DNA from: a bacterium
Lineage (GTDB): Bacteria > Bacillota > Clostridia > Christensenellales > CAG-138
Assembly: GCA_029218485.1 (NCBI GenBank)
Contig: JAQXRK010000152.1
Coordinates: 1-5,375, forward strand
Reading direction: 5' to 3'
DNA length: 5,375 nucleotides
Part shown: positions 1 to 5,125 of the stretch, piece after piece
Layout of the letters: each line of letters begins with the position of its first letter
How positions within the stretch are numbered: position 1 is the stretch's first letter
Translations under genes and position numbers: made by a program
Notes under the pieces: model-generated
What the model was told of the DNA's origin: nothing
What the model saw: the letters and a program-made list of their open reading frames with translations, nothing else
Databases searched by the model: none

Positions 1-255
1 CTGATCTGCGTGCTCAACGCCCGGGGCATGTCGGACGACAGCCGCCGCTTCATCGAGCGCGCGCGGCAGGAGCACCGCTATCAGGGCTGCGCGGGCACGG
101 CCCGCTCCTACCTGCTGCTCCATGGCTACGGCGGGCGGGAGATGGTCTACGAATCGCCGATCGCGGCCGCAACGCTCCAGAAGCGCTGGAAGAGCGCATG
201 CCTGCATGAGCAGATTGAGGAGCTGGCCGTTCTGTCCGTCACCGCGGCGGAATGA
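1..255 (+). CDS. remB: RemB-like DUF370 protein, 5'-truncated by the window edge
   Basis: Reading from base 1 gives 84 residues before a TGA at 253-255; the true start lies upstream. I recognise the RemA/RemB (DUF370) family from the C-terminal signature YESPIAAATLQKR (residues 50-62 of this fragment), which matches the family's 'VYxSPIssaTLLKR' ending, preceded by a segment resembling the family's 'TREFLxxAexEGRV' helix (here SRRFIERARQEHR). The place directly before gyrB agrees: in Bacillus subtilis the gene before gyrB is remB (yaaB). B. subtilis RemA is a DNA-binding activator of biofilm matrix genes; RemB was tied to matrix regulation in the same work, and its molecular role here is inference. 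The protein is divergent: the usual 'IxGIFDLD' stretch reads LICVLNARG, and about 22 residues follow the conserved KR. If family length of 80-90 holds, roughly 10-20 N-terminal residues are missing. The stop overlaps a possible upstream gyrB ATG (ATGA, 252-255). The family call is fairly secure, the function less so. Confidence 0.72.
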   Translation: MICVLNARGMSDDSRRFIERARQEHRYQGCAGTARSYLLLHGYGGREMVYESPIAAATLQKRWKSACLHEQIEELAVLSVTAAE

Positions 256-277
256 CCGGGACTCCGGAAACGAAAAT

Positions 278-290
278 AAAAGGAATGGGA
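278..290 (+). promoter_or_regulatory. ribosome binding region deciding the gyrB start
   Basis: The purine-rich stretch AAAAGGAATGGGA precedes the chosen gyrB ATG at 297. AGGA (281-284) lies 12 bases from that ATG, rather far, while GGGA (287-290) lies 6 bases away. The alternative in-frame ATG at 285 directly abuts AGGA, too close for it to be used. The in-frame ATG at 252 has only a weak GGCGGA immediately before it. The site therefore favours 297, but it is less clean than the gyrA site. Confidence 0.55.
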
Positions 291-296
291 ACGAAC

Positions 297-2240
297 ATGG
301 AACAACCGCAAACCTACGACGCTTCGCAAATTCAGGTGCTTGAGGGACTCGAAGCCGTTCGGCGCCGTCCGGGTATGTATATCGGCTCGACGGATACGCG
401 CGGACTGCACCATCTGGTCACCGAGGTCGTTGACAACTCCATCGACGAGGCGCTGGCGGGCTTCTGCACGCACATCGAGATCATCGTGCACCGGGACAAC
501 TCCGTCAGCGTGCGCGACAACGGCCGCGGCATCCCCGTGGGTCTGCACGAAAAGACCGGCAAGAACGCCCTGACCGTCGCGCTGACCATGCTGCATGCCG
601 GCGGCAAGTTCGGCGGCGGGGGCTACAAGGTGTCGGGCGGTCTGCACGGCGTCGGCGTGAGCTGCGTGAACGCGCTCTCGGAGCGGATGCGCGCCGAGAT
701 CCGCTACAGCGGGGACCGCAGGGTGTATGCGCAGGAGTTTTCGCGCGGCCATGAGACGACCGACGTGCAGGTGCTGCGCGACATGGAGCCGGGCGAGGAG
801 ACGGGCACCACGATCTGGTTCCTGCCCGACGCGGAGATCTTCGACGAGGTCAACTTCCAGTTCGAGACGATGACCACGCGGCTCAGGGAGCTGGCGTTCC
901 TGAACGCCGGCATCCACATCACCGCGATCGATGAGCGGCCGGAGGAGCCGGTCAAAAAGGTGTTCTGCTATGAGGGCGGCATCGTATCGTTTGTGAAGCA
1001 CCTGAACAAGAACAAGGAGGTGCTGCACCCCGAGCCGATCTACTTCGTGGCCTCCAAAGAGGACGAGGACGGCAAGGAGAACGCCTCGGTCGAGGTCGCC
1101 ATGCAGTACAACGACGGCTATACCGAGAACATCTTCACGTTTGCCAACAACATCGGCACGCACGAGGGCGGCACACACCTCGAGGGCTTCAAGCTGGCGC
1201 TCACGCGCGTGATCAACGACTATGCAAAGCGCAACAACCTGCTCAAGGAGAAGGACGGCACGCTCTCGGGCGAGGACATCCGCGAGGGCCTGACGGCGAT
1301 CGTATCCGTCAAGCTGACCGAGCCGCAGTTCGAGGGGCAGACCAAGACGAAGCTGGGCAACGCCTATATCCGCCAGCTCGTGTCCGCCGCGGTGTCCGAC
1401 GGCCTCAACACCTTCCTGGCTGAGAACCCGGCGACCGCCAGACTGGTGATCGACCAGTGCGTCACCGCCTCCCGCGCGAGGGAGGCCGCGCGCCCGGCGC
1501 GCGAGGTGACCCGCCGCAAGACGGCGCTCGACTCCACGTCGCTGCCCGGCAAGCTGGCGGACTGCCAGGAGAAGGACGCTTCCAAGTGCGAGATCTTCAT
1601 CGTTGAGGGCGATTCGGCAGGCGGCAGCGCGAAGCAGGGGCGCGACCGCATGTTCCAGGCGATCCTGCCGCTGCGCGGCAAGATCCTGAACGTGGAGAAG
1701 GCGCGGCTCGACCGCATCCTGCAAAATGCGGAGATCCGCGCGATGATCACCGCCTTCGGCGCCGGCATGGACACGGACTTCGATGTATCCAAGCTCCGCT
1801 ACCACAAGATCATCTGCATGACCGATGCCGACGTGGACGGCAGCCACATCCGCATCCTGCTGCTCACCTTCTTCTTCCGGCACATGCGGCCGCTGATCGA
1901 GGAGGGGTATGTGTACATTGCGCAGCCGCCGCTCTACCTGATCAAGCGCAACAAGTTTGAAAAATACGTCTATTCCGACGAGGAGCTGGAGGCGACGCTC
2001 AACGAGATCGGCCGCGACCCGAAGCCGACCATCCAGCGCTACAAGGGCCTCGGCGAGATGAACCCCGAGCAGCTCTGGGATACGACGATGGACCCGGACA
2101 AGCGCATCATGAAGCGCGTGACCATGGACGACGCGATCGCCGCCGACGAGCTGTTCACGCTGCTCATGGGCGACAAGGTGGAGCCGCGGCGCGAGTTTAT
2201 CGAGCAGAACTCGAAGCTGGTCGAAAACCTCGATATCTGA
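297..2240 (+). CDS. gyrB: DNA gyrase subunit B (type IIA topoisomerase ATPase subunit)
   Basis: GyrB provides ATP hydrolysis for the cytoplasmic A2B2 gyrase that introduces negative supercoils. The start at 297 gives 647 residues beginning MEQPQTYDASQIQVLEGLEA, matching Bacillus GyrB (MEQQ..., 638 residues); ATGs at 285 and 252 would add 4 or 15 residues. GHKL ATPase domain, about residues 1-220: catalytic Glu43 and Mg-binding Asn47 in TEVVDNSIDEA, Asp74 in DNGRGIP, ATP lid GGLHGVG (114-120). Transducer domain, about 221-400, with Gln348 and Lys350 in QTKTKLGN. TOPRIM domain: EGDSAGGSAKQGRDR (437-451, Glu437) and the metal-binding DADVDG (Asp510, Asp512, Asp514), then PLRGKILNVEKAR between them. 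C-terminal tail: QRYKGLGEMNPEQLWDTTMDP (580-600). The roughly 170-residue insertion of enterobacterial GyrB is absent, as in Gram-positives. Pairing with a gyrA that carries a GyrA box makes ParE unlikely. Oddity: Tyr137 occupies the position of E. coli Arg136. No promoter is evident; it is probably cotranscribed with remB. Confidence 0.98.
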   Translation: MEQPQTYDASQIQVLEGLEAVRRRPGMYIGSTDTRGLHHLVTEVVDNSIDEALAGFCTHIEIIVHRDNSVSVRDNGRGIPVGLHEKTGKNALTVALTMLHAGGKFGGGGYKVSGGLHGVGVSCVNALSERMRAEIRYSGDRRVYAQEFSRGHETTDVQVLRDMEPGEETGTTIWFLPDAEIFDEVNFQFETMTTRLRELAFLNAGIHITAIDERPEEPVKKVFCYEGGIVSFVKHLNKNKEVLHPEPIYFVASKEDEDGKENASVEVAMQYNDGYTENIFTFANNIGTHEGGTHLEGFKLALTRVINDYAKRNNLLKEKDGTLSGEDIREGLTAIVSVKLTEPQFEGQTKTKLGNAYIRQLVSAAVSDGLNTFLAENPATARLVIDQCVTASRAREAARPAREVTRRKTALDSTSLPGKLADCQEKDASKCEIFIVEGDSAGGSAKQGRDRMFQAILPLRGKILNVEKARLDRILQNAEIRAMITAFGAGMDTDFDVSKLRYHKIICMTDADVDGSHIRILLLTFFFRHMRPLIEEGYVYIAQPPLYLIKRNKFEKYVYSDEELEATLNEIGRDPKPTIQRYKGLGEMNPEQLWDTTMDPDKRIMKRVTMDDAIAADELFTLLMGDKVEPRREFIEQNSKLVENLDI

Positions 2241-2242
2241 CG

Positions 2243-2285
2243 GGCTGCGCCCGCCCCGCCCGGAGGGCGGGAGGGGAGCGCAGCC
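2243..2285 (+). promoter_or_regulatory. large GC-rich hairpin just after gyrB
   Basis: The outer arms GGCTGCGC (2243-2250) and GCGCAGCC (2278-2285) pair perfectly over 8 bp. Inside them CCCGCCC (2255-2261) pairs with GGGCGGG (2265-2271) around a GGA loop; the bases between the two stems form an imperfect internal loop. It starts 2 bases after the gyrB stop. No T-run follows (ATGAGGGGG instead), so it is not an intrinsic terminator. A 3'-end stabiliser, a processing site or part of a structured gyrA leader are possible inferences. Confidence 0.6.
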
Positions 2286-2384
2286 ATGAGGGGGCCGGCC
2301 TTTTCGGCGCAGCCGCCCCCGAACCCCCGGTCAATCTTCGTTTGCCTCCCGCTTCCGGCACCGGAGCGGGGAGGGGAGCAATAA
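2286..2384 (+). CDS. candidate 32-residue leader ORF between gyrB and gyrA (speculative)
   Basis: An ATG at 2286 opens 32 codons and ends at TAA 2382-2384. A strong purine tract, GGAGGGGAG-like (GAGGGGAG, 2271-2278), lies 7 bases before the ATG, a good Shine-Dalgarno distance. The stop codon is embedded in TAAGGAG, the ribosome binding site of gyrA, so a ribosome ending here would sit on the gyrA initiation region, the arrangement of a translationally coupled leader. The product begins MRGPAFSAQPPPNPRSI and is proline-rich with one cysteine; I recognise no family, signal peptide or membrane segment. Against it: the spacer is low-complexity G/C sequence, where a start, a purine tract and a short open frame can arise by chance, and the putative ribosome binding site lies in the 3' arm of the preceding hairpin. 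I list it as a hypothesis only. Confidence 0.2.
   Translation: MRGPAFSAQPPPNPRSIFVCLPLPAPERGGEQ
2290..2320 (+). promoter_or_regulatory. second spacer hairpin before gyrA
   Basis: GGGGGC (2290-2295) pairs with GCCCCC (2315-2320), and GGC (2297-2299) continues with GCC (2312-2314) after a bulged C2296. The loop contains CTTTTCGGCGCA. A second C5 run at 2324-2328 offers the same G5 an alternative partner. The 3' side is followed by GAACCCCC, not a T-run, so termination is unlikely. The role is unknown. Confidence 0.45.
2345..2374 (+). promoter_or_regulatory. third spacer hairpin immediately before the gyrA ribosome binding site
   Basis: CCTCCCGCT (2345-2353) pairs with AGCGGGGAGG (2365-2374) with one bulged G (2371). 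CCG (2355-2357) closes on CGG (2362-2364) after a bulged T2354, leaving a small loop. The stem ends 7 bases before the gyrA TAAGGAG, so it could influence ribosome access to gyrA. It is not followed by a T-run. The pairing is seen in the sequence; any regulatory effect is inference. Confidence 0.5.
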
Positions 2385-2388
2385 GGAG
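2382..2388 (+). promoter_or_regulatory. ribosome binding site of gyrA
   Basis: TAAGGAG, a near-perfect anti-Shine-Dalgarno match, lies 6 bases before the ATG at 2395 and fixes the gyrA start. Its first three bases are also the stop of the candidate leader ORF. Confidence 0.9.
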
Positions 2389-2394
2389 CACACA

Positions 2395-4845
2395 ATGAGC
2401 GAAAACAATCTCGAACGCATCCAGCCCATGCACCTCGAGCAGGAGATGAAGAAGAGCTTCATCGCCTACGCCATGGCGGTCATCATCGACCGCGCCCTGC
2501 CCGATGTGCGCGACGGCCTGAAGCCCGTGCACCGGCGCATCCTGTATTCCATGGATGAGCTGGGTCTGCAGCCGGACAAGCCGTTCCGCAAGAGCGCGCG
2601 CATCGTCGGCGACGTGCTGGGCAAATATCACCCGCACGGAGACTCCTCCGTCTACGAGGCGATGGTGCGCCTCGCCCAGCCGTTCAACATGCGCTATATG
2701 CTCGTCGAGGGCCACGGCAACTTCGGCTCGGTCGACGGCGACGGCGCGGCGGCCATGCGCTACACCGAGGCGCGCATGTCCAAAATGGCCACCGAGATGA
2801 TGGCCGATATTGACAAGGACACCGTTGATTTCTACCCGAACTTCGATGAAACGCTCATGCAGCCCGAGGTGCTGCCGGCGCGCGTCCCGAACCTGCGGGT
2901 CAACGGCTCCGGCGGCATCGCCGTGGGCATGGCGACGAACATTCCGCCGCACAACCTCGGCGAGACGATCGACGCGCTGGTCGCCCTGATCGACGACCCG
3001 GACATCTCGGTCGATGAGCTGATGCAGTATATCCCCGGCCCGGACTTCCCGACCGGCGGCATCATCATGGGCAAGATGGGCATAGCGAGCGCCTACCGCA
3101 CCGGCCGCGGCCGCATCGTCGTGCGCGCCAGAACGGAGATCGAGCAGTACGCGGCCAACCGCAGCCGCATCATCGTGACGGAGATCCCCTATCAGGTCAA
3201 CAAGGCGCGCCTCGTGGAGCGCATTGCCGAGCTGGTGCATGAGAAGAAGATCGAGGGCATTGCCGACCTGCGCGACGAGACCGACCGCAACGGCATGCGC
3301 ATCGTGATCGAGCTGAAGAAGGACGTCAACGCAAACGTCGTGCTGAACCTGCTCTACAAGCACACGGCCCTGCAGGATACGTTCGGCGCGATCATGCTCG
3401 CGCTCGTGGACGGCGAGCCGAAGATCCTCACGCTCAAGGAGATGCTCTCGCACTACCTCGAGCACCAGAAGCAGGTCGTGACCCGCCGCACGCGCTTTGA
3501 CCTCAACCGCGCCAAGGAGCGCCTGCACATATTGGAGGGCCTGATCATCGCGCTCGATCACATCGACGAGATCGTGGACCTCATCAAGAAGGCGGCCAAT
3601 CCCCCGGAGGCCAAGACAAAGCTGATGGAGCGCTTTGCGCTGTCGGAAAAGCAGGCGCAGGCGATCCTCGACATGCGGCTGCAGCGCCTCACGGGTCTGG
3701 AGCGCGACATGATCCTCGAGGAGGACCGGCAGCTGCGCGAGCGCGTGGCCTATCTGCAGAGCGTGCTGGATGACGACGGCCTGCTGCTGTCGATCATCAA
3801 GGAGGAGGCGCTGGCCGTGCGCGAGAAGTACAGCGACGAGCGCCGTACCGAGATCACGCAGATGATCGACGATATCGATCTGGACGATGTGATTCAGGTC
3901 GAGGACATGGCCGTGACCATGACGCACTTTGGCTACATCAAGCGGCTCTCGCCGGACACCTACCGCACGCAGCGCCGCGGCGGCCGCGGCGTGATGGGGC
4001 AGACCACGCGCGAGGAGGACTTTGTCGAGTCGCTGTTCGTGACAAGCACGCACGCGCCGATCATGTTCTTTACCAACCTGGGCCGCGTGCTCAAGATCAA
4101 GTGCTACGCCATCCCGGAGGCGGGCAGGAACGCGAGGGGTATCCCGATCGTCAACCTGCTGCAGCTGCAGGGCGGCGAAAAGGTCACCGCCACCGTGCCG
4201 CTGCCGAAGGAGCCGGCGGGCGGCTACATCGTGATGGCGACCCGGCAGGGCGTGATCAAAAAAACGCCGGTCGAGGAGTTTGACAACATCCGCAGGGGCG
4301 GCATCATTGCGCTCAACCTGCGCGAGGACGACGAGCTGATCTCCGTGTCGTTCTCGTATGGCGACGATGAGTTCCTCATCGGCTCGAAGAAGGGCAAGTG
4401 CGTGCGCTTCCATGAGGAGGATGTGCGCCCGATGGGCCGCACCGCCACGGGCGTGCGCGCCATCCTGCTCGACGAGGACGACGAGGTCGTCGATATGGTG
4501 AAGGTCGTCAAGGGCAGCACCGTGCTGACCGTCACCGAGCTGGGCATGGGCAAGCGCACACCGGAGGAGCAGTACCCGGCGCACAAGCGCGGCGGCAAGG
4601 GCGTATTTGCCATGCAGCTCACCGACAAGACGGGCGATCTGGCCTGTCTGCGCATGGCCGGCGACGACGAGGACCTCATGCTCATCCGCGACGACGGCAC
4701 GCTCATGCGCATGCCGCTCGATCAGGTCAGCGTGATCTCGCGCAATACGCAGGGCGTGCGGCTCATGCGCGTGGACGAGGGCACGAAGATCGTTTCGGTC
4801 GCGGTTGTGCCGCACCAGGAGGAAGAGGACAGCGACGAGGAATAA
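2395..4845 (+). CDS. gyrA: DNA gyrase subunit A (type IIA topoisomerase cleavage and wrapping subunit)
   Basis: GyrA cuts and rejoins the gate DNA and wraps it so that gyrase supercoils negatively. The product has 816 residues, close to B. subtilis GyrA (about 820) and shorter than E. coli (875). Winged-helix domain, about 30-160: catalytic Arg122-Tyr123 in AAMRYTEARM. Tower domain with NGSGGIAVGMATNIPPHN (170-187). Coiled-coil arms and C-gate, about 360-490, with AQAILDMRLQRLTGLE. C-terminal beta-pinwheel from about residue 500: the GyrA box QRRGGRG is at 526-532 and a degenerate repeat, KRGGKGV, at 731-737. The GyrA box separates it from ParC of topoisomerase IV. The quinolone region reads GKYHPHGDSSVYEAMVRLAQ, with Ser84 and Glu88, the wild-type residues in Gram-positive GyrA. 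The protein ends in an acidic tail (EEEDSDEE); an acidic tail modulates supercoiling in E. coli GyrA, so a similar role here is inference. It lies 154 bases after gyrB and is followed by a terminator, so remB-gyrB-gyrA is probably one operon. Confidence 0.98.
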   Translation: MSENNLERIQPMHLEQEMKKSFIAYAMAVIIDRALPDVRDGLKPVHRRILYSMDELGLQPDKPFRKSARIVGDVLGKYHPHGDSSVYEAMVRLAQPFNMRYMLVEGHGNFGSVDGDGAAAMRYTEARMSKMATEMMADIDKDTVDFYPNFDETLMQPEVLPARVPNLRVNGSGGIAVGMATNIPPHNLGETIDALVALIDDPDISVDELMQYIPGPDFPTGGIIMGKMGIASAYRTGRGRIVVRARTEIEQYAANRSRIIVTEIPYQVNKARLVERIAELVHEKKIEGIADLRDETDRNGMRIVIELKKDVNANVVLNLLYKHTALQDTFGAIMLALVDGEPKILTLKEMLSHYLEHQKQVVTRRTRFDLNRAKERLHILEGLIIALDHIDEIVDLIKKAANPPEAKTKLMERFALSEKQAQAILDMRLQRLTGLERDMILEEDRQLRERVAYLQSVLDDDGLLLSIIKEEALAVREKYSDERRTEITQMIDDIDLDDVIQVEDMAVTMTHFGYIKRLSPDTYRTQRRGGRGVMGQTTREEDFVESLFVTSTHAPIMFFTNLGRVLKIKCYAIPEAGRNARGIPIVNLLQLQGGEKVTATVPLPKEPAGGYIVMATRQGVIKKTPVEEFDNIRRGGIIALNLREDDELISVSFSYGDDEFLIGSKKGKCVRFHEEDVRPMGRTATGVRAILLDEDDEVVDMVKVVKGSTVLTVTELGMGKRTPEEQYPAHKRGGKGVFAMQLTDKTGDLACLRMAGDDEDLMLIRDDGTLMRMPLDQVSVISRNTQGVRLMRVDEGTKIVSVAVVPHQEEEDSDEE

Positions 4846-4857
4846 AGCCAAAACGCG

Positions 4858-4881
4858 AGGGGGCCGGATGGCCCCCTTTTT
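4858..4881 (+). terminator. intrinsic terminator of the gyrB-gyrA transcript
   Basis: AGGGGGCC (4858-4865) pairs perfectly with GGCCCCCT (4870-4877) around a GGAT loop and runs into TTTTT (4877-4881). It begins 12 bases after the gyrA stop. The G/C-rich stem followed directly by a T-run is the classic rho-independent form on the + strand. The reverse strand has no T-run after the stem (it reads CTCGCG), so the terminator is unidirectional. Confidence 0.93.
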
Positions 4882-4922
4882 CGACCGCCCGGCGGCGCTG
4901 CTGTTGACGGAATGCCTGCCGG

Positions 4923-4942
4923 GGTGAGTGGCGGATTTTGGG
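4923..4942 (+). repeat. direct repeat copy 1 (20 bp)
   Basis: GGTGAGTGGCGGATTTTGGG recurs 110 bases downstream at 5033-5052 with a single difference (T4929 against C5039). The ATTTT block stands out from the surrounding G/C-rich sequence, so the match is unlikely to be mere composition. The element type is unknown. Confidence 0.7.
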
Positions 4943-4943
4943 A

Positions 4944-4972
4944 AAAGCTCCGCTGCGGCGGGCGGCAGCTTT
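4944..4972. repeat. inverted repeat in the post-gyrA spacer
   Basis: AAAGCTCCGC (4944-4953) pairs with GCGG (4962-4965) and AGCTTT (4967-4972), with C4966 bulged and an 8-base loop. On the minus strand the stem runs into TTTTCCC, a weak terminator-like end, but most of the T residues lie in the stem. It directly follows copy 1 of the direct repeat. The function is unknown. Confidence 0.4.
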
Positions 4973-5032
4973 GGATGGGGAGGCTCGACTGCTGCAGCGG
5001 GCGTCGGTGGCGGTGCAGCGGGAGCGCGACCC

Positions 5033-5052
5033 GGTGAGCGGCGGATTTTGGG
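5033..5052 (+). repeat. direct repeat copy 2 (20 bp)
   Basis: GGTGAGCGGCGGATTTTGGG is the second copy of the element at 4923-4942, differing at one base. It lies 73 bases before the start codon of the next gene. The sequence after the two copies diverges (AAAAGCTCC against GAGACCGG), so the duplication covers only the 20-base core. Confidence 0.7.
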
Positions 5053-5110
5053 GAGACCGGTGATGCGGCCGTGACGCTGGCGGTTTCGCCGGATGGATTT
5101 GGACAGAACA

Positions 5111-5120
5111 GGGGAAGGAA
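5111..5120 (+). promoter_or_regulatory. ribosome binding site of the tRNA nucleotidyltransferase gene
   Basis: GGGGAAGGAA ends 5 bases before the ATG at 5126, with AAGGA at 5115-5119 as the best match. It decides the start: the in-frame ATG at 5093, 11 codons upstream, has no purine tract before it (GGTTTCGCCGG). Confidence 0.8.
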
Positions 5121-5125
5121 AAGCG

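Larger units (their letters stand above)
4882..5125 (+). other. gene-free spacer between gyrA terminator and the tRNA nucleotidyltransferase gene
   Basis: About 244 bases hold no coding sequence I can support: the longest + strand frame I traced from an ATG (4974) stops after 20 codons. The sequence is G/C-rich with repeated GCGG, GCAGCGGG and CGGCGG blocks, a 20-bp imperfect direct repeat and an inverted repeat (listed separately). A promoter for the downstream gene should lie here, but I find no acceptable -35/-10 pair. Confidence 0.6.

Noticed and set aside
122..343. 73-codon + strand frame overlapping remB and the gyrB start
   Set aside because: It is out of frame with both recognised genes, arginine/serine-rich, and has no ribosome binding site; it is a frame shadow.
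430..435. TTGACA inside gyrB as an internal promoter
   Set aside because: The sequence encodes the conserved VVDNS motif, and no -10 hexamer follows at the right distance.
147..1883. 578-codon open frame on the minus strand opposite gyrB
   Set aside because: Same cause: a G/C-bias shadow of a certain gene, with biased composition and no recognisable motif.
2262..2294. G-quadruplex in the gyrB-gyrA spacer
   Set aside because: Only three closely spaced runs of three or more G occur (2265-2276); a fourth is 13 bases away at 2290-2294, and the same G runs are better explained by pairing with the adjacent C runs.
2293..2304. GGCCGGCCTTTT as a terminator between gyrB and gyrA
   Set aside because: It shares GAGGGGGCCGG with the real terminator at 4857-4867, but the palindrome has no room for a loop before the T-run, so a stable stem ending at TTTT cannot form.
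2634..2660. Fluoroquinolone-resistance substitutions in GyrA
   Set aside because: The region encodes HGDSSVYE with Ser84 and Glu88, the wild-type residues of Gram-positive GyrA; there is no sign of resistance.
297..4845. Topoisomerase IV (parE-parC) instead of gyrase
   Set aside because: The second subunit carries the GyrA box QRRGGRG and a full beta-pinwheel domain, and the pair lies after a remB-like gene, the gyrase position in Firmicutes.
4904..4909. TTGACG as a -35 box for the cca gene
   Set aside because: No TATAAT-like hexamer lies 16-18 bases downstream (the region reads GAGTGGCGG), so it does not make a credible promoter.
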